This document shows positions 17,743-25,717 of a DNA stretch of 50,016 nucleotides, piece after piece. Under the pieces are notes generated by a model. The model saw only the letters and a program-made list of their open reading frames with translations, was not told where the DNA came from and made no database searches. The DNA is from JBLHKS01 sp047620505 (GTDB lineage Bacteria; Verrucomicrobiota; Verrucomicrobiia; Verrucomicrobiales; DEV007). The stretch covers positions 1-50,016 of the forward strand of contig JBLHKS010000029.1 in NCBI GenBank assembly GCA_047620505.1, given 5' to 3'. Numbering within the stretch: the first letter of the stretch is position 1; every line of letters starts with the position of its first letter. The position numbers and the translations under genes were made by a program.

Positions 17743-19934
17743 CTCATTCTATTCGGAAATACAAACGCAGTTCGGTTAGCGGGATCTCACTGATTGAGGC
17801 AGTCCTCGCAATCGCGATTCTCGGTGTCGTTGCGGCGATCGCGTTTACCAGCACCCAGCGAGTTAACGAGGGAAGTCAGTTAACGAAGCTGCGCTCGGAC
17901 ATTACGACATTGAACCAGGCGATCGAGGTCTACATTTCGAACGGCGGCGATCTCACTGGGATCACAAATCCCCAGGCCGTAATCGATAAGCTGAAAACTC
18001 GGCGGACTGCCGAATCGGATGCGGCATTCGCGGGTTTTGGGAATTCGATGATCGACAAGCGGCTGCAGGTTCGGCTTCAGACTTCCGCTGAGGCATCGTC
18101 TGACGATCCGCGTGCTGTCTGGAATCCGTCCAGCATTCAGTTTGAAATCGGGACTTCGCAGGTTCCGACGCCGACTTCGTTTGATACGTCGAGCCCGATT
18201 TATCAGGCGATGGAGATAAATCACATCACGATTACGGAAACGGATGAGGCGCGCGAGGATCTTGGGATCGAGGTTGAGGTCGATGCGGGGACGAATTTTG
18301 ACGCGACGGCGGATTCGGTCGATTACAGCTCGGCTGAATTCAGCTCAGCCGAGTCGGCCTCTGCGGAGCTTTCAGTGGCCGAAGAGTTTCTTCCGGGAAT
18401 CGCTGCTTTTGAGTTGAACGACGCGTTGGCCGCGATCGATTTTGGCGAGGAATTGCGGGCAGACGCGATGATCGACCTGAACGCGGACGACGGCTGGATC
18501 TGGGTTTACCAGGATGCGGAAGGTGAAGCGCCTCCCGGGCCCACCGTTGTGCCCATCACTCCAGTTTCAGGAGATCCGCCGGATCCGGTTACGCCGCCGG
18601 GAAGGCTGATTCAGCCGACTCTCAATCCGAGTCCAGGGACGTATCCGGGCTCGAATTTTCCGCTCGGCGTGGCGATTGGAAACCCGAATGATCCTGCCTT
18701 TTCTGATCTTTTCTGGGCAACCGATTGGTCCAACGGCGGTGGGCTCAACTGGCAGCCGTACGTCTCGCCGGTTTCGATTCAGCCGGGCCAGCAGCTGCTG
18801 ACTTACGTAAAGTCCACGGATCCTGCTTATCTCGACAGTTACTCGACCGGCGGGGTCTACGATGCATCGGCAATCGCGTTGTCGGCACCGGAGATCATCG
18901 CTTCAGCCAGTCAGCTGGATTTGGATTCGAACGAGCCGGTTTCGATCAGCCTCAATGATACCAACCCGTCGGGCACGCCGCTGGAGTTGCAGGTCCGGTT
19001 GCCGGGCGGATCCTGGACAGCTTACACGGGAGCCTTCGATGTTCTCCCGCAGGATTATTCGGCTGGTTTCACGATTGAGGCCAAGACCGTCGCTACGACT
19101 CCGGCTTACACAGGCAGTCCAGTCTCGAACCTGACTTTACCGATCAAACTCAGCCCACCTGAGATTGCCCTGAGCGATCCGGCGTTCACGCCGACGATCA
19201 CACAGATCACGGTGACGCTGACGAATACAAATCCGTCCGGCTCATCGACATCGAAATACAAAGTTACGAATCTGGACGATGGGAGCGAGACCAGCTGGAT
19301 CGCCTACAGCGCGCCTTTCGTGCTGGATGCCACGAGCTACCTGGAAGGCTTCACGGTCACTGCGTTCAACGAGCCAGATCAGCCAAATTACATCGCCAGC
19401 GACGAAGTCGAATCGGACGCCGGCTTCTTCGGCATCGAAGTCGACGGATTTACGATCTTCGTGCTCGATGTTTCCGGCTCGATGAGTTGGAACGACCGAA
19501 TCGGCCAGATGAAGGCCGAAGTGGTCAACACGCTGAATAATTACGATCCAAACGGGAAATTCGCGATTGTGAAATTCAGCGGCAGCGCCAGCACGGTCGT
19601 TCCCTGGCAGGATGCGACTCCAAGCAACGTCACGTCAGCGATCGCGGCGGTGAACGGGCTTAGCGCAGGAGGTTCGACGAATTACTCGGATGCGCTCGAC
19701 GACAGCCTGACAATCATCCAGGCCGAAGGCGATGTTGGCCAGGTCATCTTCCTTTCGGACGGAAAACCGACGAGCGGCGACAAGTCGACTGCGGGCATTC
19801 TCAATCGGGTGACGAACATCGTGAACGAGGGCGCTTACCTCGATACGATCGGCTTTCAAATCAACTCGAGCGGCCAGGTGCTGCTCCAAAGTATGGCCAA
19901 CAGCGGCAACGGAACCTTTATCCAGATTGATTAA
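17739..19934 (+). CDS. Bimodular prepilin-like protein with C-terminal VWA domain (copy 2)
   Basis: 731 residues, a tandem paralogue of the preceding gene. The prepilin signal is G|ISLIEAVLAIAILGVVAA with Glu at +5. The pilin-like part is longer than in copy 1 because of an extra acidic stretch at about residues 165-220 (VDYSSAEFSSAESASAELSV, degenerate Ser/Ala/Glu repeats). The same Pro-rich linker, beta-sandwich repeats and VWA domain follow; MIDAS residues DVSGS (Asp577), GGSTNYSDAL and LSDGKP are intact. Long stretches are near-identical to copy 1 in the VWA part, pointing to duplication. The two proteins could form a heteromeric tip complex. Translation is coupled to copy 1 by the ATGA overlap. 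Confidence 0.83.
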   Translation: MTHSIRKYKRSSVSGISLIEAVLAIAILGVVAAIAFTSTQRVNEGSQLTKLRSDITTLNQAIEVYISNGGDLTGITNPQAVIDKLKTRRTAESDAAFAGFGNSMIDKRLQVRLQTSAEASSDDPRAVWNPSSIQFEIGTSQVPTPTSFDTSSPIYQAMEINHITITETDEAREDLGIEVEVDAGTNFDATADSVDYSSAEFSSAESASAELSVAEEFLPGIAAFELNDALAAIDFGEELRADAMIDLNADDGWIWVYQDAEGEAPPGPTVVPITPVSGDPPDPVTPPGRLIQPTLNPSPGTYPGSNFPLGVAIGNPNDPAFSDLFWATDWSNGGGLNWQPYVSPVSIQPGQQLLTYVKSTDPAYLDSYSTGGVYDASAIALSAPEIIASASQLDLDSNEPVSISLNDTNPSGTPLELQVRLPGGSWTAYTGAFDVLPQDYSAGFTIEAKTVATTPAYTGSPVSNLTLPIKLSPPEIALSDPAFTPTITQITVTLTNTNPSGSSTSKYKVTNLDDGSETSWIAYSAPFVLDATSYLEGFTVTAFNEPDQPNYIASDEVESDAGFFGIEVDGFTIFVLDVSGSMSWNDRIGQMKAEVVNTLNNYDPNGKFAIVKFSGSASTVVPWQDATPSNVTSAIAAVNGLSAGGSTNYSDALDDSLTIIQAEGDVGQVIFLSDGKPTSGDKSTAGILNRVTNIVNEGAYLDTIGFQINSSGQVLLQSMANSGNGTFIQID

Positions 19935-19946
19935 CTGAATCCTGAC

Positions 19947-20441
19947 ATGAACACCAAATTCACTTCATCCATTTTCATCCTGGCTGGAATCTCAGCTGGT
20001 GCGCTGTTAACGGCCAATGCCGAGGAAACTTTTGCCGAGAAGATTCTGACCAAAGTTGATGCAGATTTCACGGTCTATGAGATCAAGACGAAACTTGAGG
20101 CCGAGGCAGACGAGACAGCAGCTCAGGATGCCGATGGCGCGAGTGACGCCCCCGAGGAGGACCTTTCGATCCAGCCACTTGAAGAAGACACGATCGCTAA
20201 GATGGAGGCGCTCCTCACGAATGCTGAGCGGATGGCCCAAAAACTCAAAACTCTCAGCGATGGCTCATTCCGCGACACCGAGATCGGAGATTGGAATGCA
20301 AAACACAACGAGATAAAGCAGTTGCTGTTTGAAGTCCTTCAGAGCGAAGACAACGGCGAAATCAGCGATGATCTCGCGCCTGTTCTCGAAGCGATCCGTA
20401 AGCAATTCAGGCTTGAAGCCGCTGATCTGACCAGCGGCTGA
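19947..20441 (+). CDS. Small acidic periplasmic protein of unknown function
   Basis: 164 residues with a signal peptide (SIFILAGISAGALLTANA). The mature part is acidic, with a low-complexity Asp/Ala/Glu section at about residues 50-75 and two amphipathic helical regions (about 80-110 and 115-160). It follows the VWA pilin pair by 12 bp and is probably in the same transcription unit, so it may help pilin assembly or be a partner of the VWA heads. No family is recognised. Confidence 0.62.
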   Translation: MNTKFTSSIFILAGISAGALLTANAEETFAEKILTKVDADFTVYEIKTKLEAEADETAAQDADGASDAPEEDLSIQPLEEDTIAKMEALLTNAERMAQKLKTLSDGSFRDTEIGDWNAKHNEIKQLLFEVLQSEDNGEISDDLAPVLEAIRKQFRLEAADLTSG

Positions 20442-20466
20442 AAACCCGGTCGGGTCACTCCGCTGG
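20431..20466. terminator. Possible bidirectional terminator hairpin
   Basis: CCAGCGG at 20431-20437 pairs with CCGCTGG at 20460-20466 between two convergent genes. An inner ACCCGGTCGGGT can also fold. No long U-tract follows, so termination is only suggested. Confidence 0.25.
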
Positions 20467-21390
20467 AACGGCTTCTTCCTCGACGAGTTCGATCGGCTTG
20501 ATCGCGCTGGCGATGATCGTCGGTTCCGCGGCGTCTTCTTTTTTGTCGACGGCTGCTGTGCCGGTTCCGATCGCGATCAGCTGGGAAACGGTGACGAATT
20601 TGTAGCCCTTCGCCATCAGGCGATCGAGCGCGGACGGCATCGCATCGATTGTCGGTTTGTGGATGTCGTGCGCTAGGAGAATTCCGCCGTTGCCGGTTCC
20701 GGAGACGAGGCGGTCGGCGACGACCGAAGCGCCAGGACGCTTCCAATCCATGGGGTCGACCGACCACATGATCGTTGGGTAGCCGTATTCCTGTTTGATC
20801 CAGTTCTTGAGATTCGAGTTCACCGCACCGTAGGGCGGCCGCCAGAGTTTCGGCGCGATTCCGGTGGCGGCGACGATCGCGTCACGGCTGTCGTTGAGTT
20901 CCTTGCGGACAGCGGCTTGGGAAACCTTCGTCATGTCGCCATGCGTCCAGGTGTGATTGGCGATTTCATGGCCTTCGGCGACCATCCGGCGGAGAATTCC
21001 GGGATGGTTTTTGCTGTTCGGACCAACGACGAAAAAGGTCGCTCGAATGTTGCGCTGCTTGAGCATGTCCAGCAGGCGCGGCGTGTTGGTCGGGTGCGGC
21101 CCGTCGTCGAAAGTCATCGCGATGTAGGGCTGGCTCATCGCGACTCGCGAGTAGCTCGTGCCGGGCAGCGCGGCTGGCGGTTTTGGAACGGCGGGTGCCT
21201 GATTCCAGCCGGGTTTTCCGGTGTATTTTTCCTGGGCCTCTTTGTAATTTTCCCGCCAGTCCTGGTTTTTATCCTCGGCGACCCAGACATCTTCAGGTTC
21301 TTCCTGATCGGCGAATTTGAAGGTGACGCAGCTGGAAAGCAGGCAGCTGCAGCTGAGGGCGATGGACAGGGCGGTGGCGGGTAGGTTCAT
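20455..21390 (-). CDS. Polysaccharide deacetylase (NodB-type) lipoprotein
   Basis: 311 residues. It has a lipoprotein signal with lipobox LLSSC, so the enzyme should be membrane-anchored. The NodB domain (about residues 85-275) has all expected motifs: MTFDDGPH (catalytic base and metal Asp), NHTWTHGDM (the metal-binding H-x3-H), LWRPPYGAVN, SVDPMDW and ILLAHDIH. Such enzymes remove acetyl groups from N-acetylglucosamine in peptidoglycan or other cell-surface glycans with a divalent metal. The C-terminal 35 residues are a charged Ala/Glu tail. The gene is convergent with the small periplasmic protein and is followed in the same direction by the FkbM methyltransferase gene's downstream end, 33 bp away. 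Confidence 0.9.
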   Translation of the reverse strand: MNLPATALSIALSCSCLLSSCVTFKFADQEEPEDVWVAEDKNQDWRENYKEAQEKYTGKPGWNQAPAVPKPPAALPGTSYSRVAMSQPYIAMTFDDGPHPTNTPRLLDMLKQRNIRATFFVVGPNSKNHPGILRRMVAEGHEIANHTWTHGDMTKVSQAAVRKELNDSRDAIVAATGIAPKLWRPPYGAVNSNLKNWIKQEYGYPTIMWSVDPMDWKRPGASVVADRLVSGTGNGGILLAHDIHKPTIDAMPSALDRLMAKGYKFVTVSQLIAIGTGTAAVDKKEDAAEPTIIASAIKPIELVEEEAVPAE

Positions 21391-21422
21391 CGGATCTGGA
21401 TACGGAAGCGGAACGCGGTTTC

Positions 21423-22160
21423 TTACGCCGAAATTGGCACTTCGAACAGGAAATTATTGAGGTATTCGTTCGAACGCGGATCAGCCGATTGATGTTTCGA
21501 GGCGTCGAATTCGGAAACCGGTCGCAGGCCGTCCGGCGAGAAAAATCGGCCCTCGTAACCCAGCGACTCGAGAAATTCGAAAACCTCGATCACCGTTCCG
21601 CTCGACCGATGCCGAACTTCGCATTCGAAGAGGATCGCCGGCTTGTCCGCGCTCAGCAGCTGCTGGCCTCCTTGGAAAACTTCAAGCTCATGCCCTTCGA
21701 CATCGCATTTGATGAATCGCGCCGGACGTTTCGGTTCGCTGGCGAAAAACTCATCGAGCGTGTGGCCATCGATTTCGTAGGCGTGCATGCCTTCAGCCGG
21801 AGTCTCGGTCGAAATCCTCGCGCCAGGCGACGGGCCTTTGCCGTCCGGATTGACGATCGTCACTTTTCCGGCCGCTGACGACAAAGCCGCGTTCTCGACG
21901 GAAATCTGATCCAGCCCTGACAAACCCGCCAGCTTCTTCACGTAGTCAGCCAGCTCCCGCTGCGGCTCGAAACCCGCGACTTTCCCAGTTGGCCCAACCG
22001 ATTTGGCCATCCAATACGAGTAGGCACCTTTGTGGACGCCGATGTCGATCGCAAGATCACCAGGCTTGAGCCGTTCTCGAATCGCCCGAATTTCGGCCGT
22101 GTCGAGCAGCCAACGGTAGCGCCAGGCGCGCCAGAGAAATCGAAACCGCTCTTTGATCAT
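21423..22160 (-). CDS. FkbM-family SAM-dependent methyltransferase
   Basis: 245 residues from the ATG at 22160. I prefer it over the TTG at 22217 because a promoter with a TAGACT -10 box ends 8 bp upstream and would exclude the longer start. The SAM-binding motif I is DIGVHKGAYSYWMAKSVG, followed by GFEPQREL (acidic residue of motif II), and the FkbM signature FIKCDVEGHELEVFQGG lies near residue 160. Members methylate hydroxyl groups of sugars, polyketides or other small molecules; the acceptor is not predictable. Its own promoter and the 33-bp gap to the deacetylase gene suggest the two may be co-transcribed. Confidence 0.85.
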   Translation of the reverse strand: MIKERFRFLWRAWRYRWLLDTAEIRAIRERLKPGDLAIDIGVHKGAYSYWMAKSVGPTGKVAGFEPQRELADYVKKLAGLSGLDQISVENAALSSAAGKVTIVNPDGKGPSPGARISTETPAEGMHAYEIDGHTLDEFFASEPKRPARFIKCDVEGHELEVFQGGQQLLSADKPAILFECEVRHRSSGTVIEVFEFLESLGYEGRFFSPDGLRPVSEFDASKHQSADPRSNEYLNNFLFEVPISA

Positions 22161-22168
22161 GGGCGCGG

Positions 22169-22196
22169 AGTCTAGCGAGGTTATCGCGGGATTCAA
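22169..22196 (-). promoter_or_regulatory. Promoter of the FkbM gene, leaderless type
   Basis: On the minus strand: TTGAAT (-35, 22191-22196), 16-bp spacer, TAGACT (-10, 22169-22174), 8 bp, ATG at 22160. The start codon would be at or next to the +1 position. Confidence 0.6.
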
Positions 22197-22280
22197 ATTT
22201 TCACGACGGCTTCGCAAGCCAGCGATGGGTCTGCGTCAGAGGAGGCCTCACCCACCACCGAAAATCCAATCTACATTTCT

Positions 22281-22421
22281 ATGAAAACCTTCCTCAAATT
22301 CCTCGCCGTTGCCGTCGCCGTTCCCGCCGTCGCTTTTTTCATGACAGCCTGTGATGGCCACGATCATGACAACCATGATCACGACAAAGACAAGCACGAC
22401 CACGATGGCCACGACCATTGA
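22281..22421 (+). CDS. 46-residue His/Asp-rich lipoprotein, putative metal binder
   Basis: Begins MKTFLKFLAVAVAVPAVAFF and continues MTAC, then a tail of 22 residues made almost only of His and Asp (12 Asp... alternating with 8 His, plus Gly, Asn and Lys) to the stop at 22419-22421. The hydrophobic stretch and lipobox FMTAC predict a lipoprotein with a short metal-chelating tail after the lipidated Cys24, for Zn, Ni or Cu. The coding frame is supported by the coherent signal peptide rather than by length. It sits between the divergent FkbM gene and the downstream glycosylase gene. No named family is recognised. The reverse strand also has an open frame here, but without a sensible protein. 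Confidence 0.6.
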   Translation: MKTFLKFLAVAVAVPAVAFFMTACDGHDHDNHDHDKDKHDHDGHDH

Positions 22422-22534
22422 TTTCTGCGCGGCTTTTTGATTAAAATTCCTCCCCACCCCCCGCCCCGCCCTCATCTGGAGATCACGCCTTGCCCCGGCG
22501 TTCGAGCTCTGGATGAGGGCTTCGTCATTCCAGA

Positions 22535-22562
22535 TTGCATCGATCCGGCGAATCGATTAACT
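22535..22562 (+). promoter_or_regulatory. Promoter of the SMUG1-like gene, leaderless type
   Basis: TTGCAT (-35, 22535-22540), 16-bp spacer, TTAACT (-10, 22557-22562), 6 bp, then GTG at 22569. It supports the GTG as the true start. Confidence 0.5.
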
Positions 22563-22568
22563 CGGCGC

Positions 22569-23300
22569 GTGTCGATTTCTACCAAGCTTCTCGCCGCCAC
22601 GGACGAACTCTGTGCTCAGCTCGATGGGTTGACCTTCGCCGAGCCCGTGACGCACGTTTACAACCCGCTTGTCTACGCTCGCGCGCCTCACGAGGCTTAC
22701 GTTCGGCGGTTTGGAAATTCGAAGAAAAAGGTGATGATGTTAGGGATGAATCCCGGTCCCTGGGGGATGGCTCAGACCGGCGTGCCGTTTGGCGAAATCC
22801 CGGCGGTGCGCGATTGGATGGGGATCAACGAGCCGGTTTCGAAACCGCCTGACGAACATCCAAAACGACCGATCGAAGGCTTCGACTGCGCCAGGTCCGA
22901 AGTCAGCGGTCGTCGGCTCTGGGGCCTGTTTTCGGAGCGGTTCGGCAAGCCGGAAAGCTTCTTCAAAAAGCACTTCGCGCTGAATTATTGCCCGCTGGTT
23001 TTCATGGAAGAATCTGGAAAAAACCGGACGCCCGATAAGCTGCCTGCGAGCGAAATTCAATCGATCCAGAACGCCTGCGATGCCTACGTCGGGTCCACGA
23101 TCGAAGCGCTTCAGCCGGAGTGGCTCGTTGGCGTTGGCGCTTACGCCGAGGCGGCTCTGAAGCGAATCAGCAAGGCGATCGGCTACGAATCGAAACTCGG
23201 CAAAGTGCTTCACCCGAGCCCGGCCAGCCCGGCTGCGAATCGTGGTTGGTCGGAAGCCGCGACCCGGCAGCTGCTGGAGCAAGGCATCTGGACCGACTAA
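22569..23300 (+). CDS. SMUG1-type uracil-DNA glycosylase
   Basis: 243 residues from the GTG at 22569 (a TTG at 22437 would add 44 Pro-rich residues unlike the family). The SMUG1 motif 1 is exact: GMNPGPWGMAQTGVPFGE, holding the Asn that activates water and the uracil pocket. Then come EHPKRPIEGF and RSEVSGRRLWGLF, diagnostic for SMUG1, and the DNA-intercalation motif LHPSPASPAANRGW. The enzyme removes uracil and oxidised pyrimidines such as 5-hydroxymethyluracil from DNA in base-excision repair. SMUG1 is mostly known from animals, with scattered bacterial homologues, so its presence here fits occasional lateral spread. The gene stands alone with its own start-proximal promoter. Confidence 0.9.
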   Translation: MSISTKLLAATDELCAQLDGLTFAEPVTHVYNPLVYARAPHEAYVRRFGNSKKKVMMLGMNPGPWGMAQTGVPFGEIPAVRDWMGINEPVSKPPDEHPKRPIEGFDCARSEVSGRRLWGLFSERFGKPESFFKKHFALNYCPLVFMEESGKNRTPDKLPASEIQSIQNACDAYVGSTIEALQPEWLVGVGAYAEAALKRISKAIGYESKLGKVLHPSPASPAANRGWSEAATRQLLEQGIWTD

Positions 23301-23312
23301 TCGAACTGGCGC

Positions 23313-23340
23313 TCGACAAGCGCCGTGTGGCGCGCACATT
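23313..23340 (+). promoter_or_regulatory. Promoter of the secreted hypothetical gene, leaderless type
   Basis: TCGACA (-35, 23313-23318), 16-bp spacer, CACATT (-10, 23335-23340), 6 bp, ATG at 23347. The -35 is identical to that of the metallophosphatase gene at 39169. Confidence 0.45.
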
Positions 23341-23346
23341 TCGCTC

Positions 23347-24030
23347 ATGATCGCTTCGCGGATTCTCGCGCTCGTCCTGGCTCTCGGGCTTGGATCGGCG
23401 ACTGCCGAGGACCTGACGACCCTGGCAGGCAGAACTTATCTGGAGGCCAGAGTCACCAAGGTTTTTCCGGACGGCGTCATCATTTTTCATTCGAAAGGCG
23501 TGGCCAAAGTCGGCTACACAAATTTGCCGAACGACTGGCAGGAGCGATTCGAGTTCGATCCCGAAAAGGCAAAAGCGTTTGCCGAGATCGAGGCGAAAAG
23601 GAAGACGGCGTTCGAAGCCTGGAAGCGGACGGCGATCGCGCGAGAGCAGGAAACGGAGCTGGACCGCCAACTCGAAGCGAAGAAAGCCGCCGAGACCTAC
23701 AATCCGATTACGGCTGAGCAGGTGAAGCAGATTTGGCTGCTCGAATTAGCTAAGCCGGGCTCGCCGCTCGCGAAGGACCCGAAAGCGGAGGCGGCCGCGA
23801 GACGTTCGCAAGCCAGCTCGATTCAAGTCGGTCGTTACGATGATTTTGCGGAAAAACTGGCCATGGAGCAGAACATCCGCCGATTGCAGGATCGCGGGAT
23901 GACTCAATTGGCGGAAAACTATTTCCAGCAGCTGCTGGAACTCGAGCGCCAATTCGAGCTTCGCAAACTGGGCTCGAATCCGGTGAAAGCGCCTCCTCGT
24001 GACCTGCTTTTTCTGATTCCACGGAGCTAA
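23347..24030 (+). CDS. Secreted hypothetical protein with SHD1-like start and coiled coil
   Basis: 227 residues with a signal peptide (ILALVLALGLGSATA). The first 45 mature residues (LAGRTYLEARVTKVFPDGVIIFHSKGVAKVGY) look like the small beta-rich SHD1-like module found at the start of many secreted Verrucomicrobia/Planctomycetes proteins. From about residue 75 on the protein is a charged helix (Glu/Lys/Ala/Arg) probably forming a coiled coil. The C-terminus PPRDLLFLIPRS is hydrophobic. The start was chosen at 23347 because the signal peptide and the start-proximal promoter agree. No function is recognised. Confidence 0.65.
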   Translation: MIASRILALVLALGLGSATAEDLTTLAGRTYLEARVTKVFPDGVIIFHSKGVAKVGYTNLPNDWQERFEFDPEKAKAFAEIEAKRKTAFEAWKRTAIAREQETELDRQLEAKKAAETYNPITAEQVKQIWLLELAKPGSPLAKDPKAEAAARRSQASSIQVGRYDDFAEKLAMEQNIRRLQDRGMTQLAENYFQQLLELERQFELRKLGSNPVKAPPRDLLFLIPRS

Positions 24031-24112
24031 ACGCCGAATTCAGAAGCCAGCCTCCGTTCTCCAGTTGAAATCGACTGAAACGCGGCGAGGAGTCGCCTTA
24101 CCGACCATCCCT

Positions 24113-24727
24113 ATGGCAGCTCACAAAACCTTTCTCATGCTCGGTGCCCCAGGTTGCGGCAAGGGCACTCAAGGCAAAATCATCGGGCAGATCCCGCGAT
24201 TTCATTTCTTCTCCTGCGGCGACGCGTTTCGATCGTTGGACACTCGAAGTGATCTCGGAAAGCGCTTTGTCGACTACTCAAGTCAAGGCGATCTGGTGCC
24301 GGACGAATTGACGATCGAACTCTGGCAAACCCAGATTGAATCCCGGATTGCGAGCAACGATTTCAAGCCGGACATCGACTTTCTGCTGCTGGACGGAATT
24401 CCGCGCACGGTCGAACAGGCAAAGTTCATGGATCCGTTTGTTGAAGTGTTAGGCGTCTTTCATCTGTCCTGTCCAAATCGAGATGAGCTCGCTCGCCGGA
24501 TTCGCAAACGCGCTCTGAAGGAAAATCGGATTGACGACGCGAACGAAGCCGTAATCCAATCGCGCTTTCAAACTTACGAAGACGAAACCAAGCCGATTCT
24601 CGAGCACTACGCGGATCGTCGGATTGACATCGACGCTTCCCAGCCGCCTGTGAAAGTTCTCTCGGATATTCTTGGTCGAGTGATGAAAACCGATTCCTGG
24701 CAGGAGATTTCGAAAGAGGTGATCTGA
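24113..24727 (+). CDS. adk: Adenylate kinase-like nucleoside monophosphate kinase
   Basis: 204 residues from the ATG at 24113, which places the P-loop (GAPGCGKGTQG) at the very N-terminus as usual for adenylate kinases. CGDAFRS and the DGIPRTVEQA motif (usually DGFPRT) follow. The LID region is reduced to RRIRKRALKENRIDDAN, so it is a short-type enzyme, and the closing Arg segment RFQTYEDETKPIL is present. It transfers phosphate between ATP and a nucleoside monophosphate, most likely AMP. It is the first of five co-directional genes (this gene, fmt, pyrH, frr, beta-helix protein), the next one only 4 bp downstream. The Ile for Phe change in the DG-x-PRT motif is unusual but conservative. Confidence 0.82.
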   Translation: MAAHKTFLMLGAPGCGKGTQGKIIGQIPRFHFFSCGDAFRSLDTRSDLGKRFVDYSSQGDLVPDELTIELWQTQIESRIASNDFKPDIDFLLLDGIPRTVEQAKFMDPFVEVLGVFHLSCPNRDELARRIRKRALKENRIDDANEAVIQSRFQTYEDETKPILEHYADRRIDIDASQPPVKVLSDILGRVMKTDSWQEISKEVI

Positions 24728-24731
24728 GAAT

Positions 24732-25670
24732 TTGAAGACCGTCTTCATGGGAACCGGCGAGATCGGGCTGCCGGCTTTTCGCTGGTTGCTCGACTCGGAT
24801 TTGTGCGAAGTGATCGCGGTTTACACGCAGCCGGATCGGCCCGTCGGCCGCAAGCAGCTGCTGACGCCGCCGGAGGTGAAAACGGTCGCGCTGGAACGCG
24901 GAATACCGGTTTTTCAGCCCGGAAAACTGAGAGAAGAATCCGCGACGGCCGAACTTCTTGCGTTAGCGCCGGATTTGATCGTGGTGATGGCGTACGGCCA
25001 GATTCTGACAAGGGAAGTGATCGATTTGCCGCCTGTCGCCTGCATCAATCTGCACGCCTCGATTCTGCCGCGACATCGCGGGGCTTCGCCGATCCAGGGC
25101 GCGATTCGCGATGGGGATGAGGAATCCGGGATCACGGTGATGCACATCGATATCGGGCTCGATTCGGGCGACATCGTTCACGTCGAGCGATGCCCGATCA
25201 CAGCGCAGGAAACTGGTGGATCGCTCCACGACAAGCTCGCGGAAATCTCGCCCGCCGCGTTGTCGAAAGCCGTCGAGATGTTCGCTGCCGGGACGGCTCA
25301 GCGGCGGCCGCAAGACGAATCGCTGGTGACGCACGATCGGAAATTGCTGCGTGAGCACGGCGAAATCGACTGGACCAGGAACGCGACGGAAATTGAGCGG
25401 CTGATTCGGGCTTACGATCCGTGGCCAGGGACGTTCACGAAGGTGGCCGGTCAAAAGCTGAAGATCCTGCCGTTTTGCGAAGCCCACCCCGGTTCATCCA
25501 GCAAGCCAGGCGAAGTGGTCGGGATCGATGCGGACGGTTTGCGGGTCGCCTGCGGCATCGAGCAACTGCTGATTCGCGAGGTGCAGCTCGAAGGCCGAAA
25601 ACGCATGTCCGTCGCGAGTTTTCTCGCCGGAAATTCGGATCTTGTCAGGATCGGAACGCAACTTGGATAA
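24732..25670 (+). CDS. fmt: Methionyl-tRNA formyltransferase
   Basis: 312 residues, a normal family length. The start is a TTG at 24732, giving MKTVFMGTGEIGLPAF, which matches the family N-terminus. The catalytic signature is HASILPRHRGASPIQGAI (Asn-His-Asp triad: N of CINLH, H and the later Asp in IDIGLDSGDI). The C-terminal OB-like domain (from about residue 205) has the conserved YDPWPGTF segment. It formylates initiator Met-tRNA using 10-formyl-tetrahydrofolate. It follows the adenylate kinase-like gene by 4 bp and precedes pyrH by 47 bp. No peptide deformylase gene is adjacent. Confidence 0.95.
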   Translation: MKTVFMGTGEIGLPAFRWLLDSDLCEVIAVYTQPDRPVGRKQLLTPPEVKTVALERGIPVFQPGKLREESATAELLALAPDLIVVMAYGQILTREVIDLPPVACINLHASILPRHRGASPIQGAIRDGDEESGITVMHIDIGLDSGDIVHVERCPITAQETGGSLHDKLAEISPAALSKAVEMFAAGTAQRRPQDESLVTHDRKLLREHGEIDWTRNATEIERLIRAYDPWPGTFTKVAGQKLKILPFCEAHPGSSSKPGEVVGIDADGLRVACGIEQLLIREVQLEGRKRMSVASFLAGNSDLVRIGTQLG

Positions 25671-25717
25671 ATCGGCTTTGCAAATCGGCGCGGACTCTGC
25701 TTTCATCACGATTTAAG

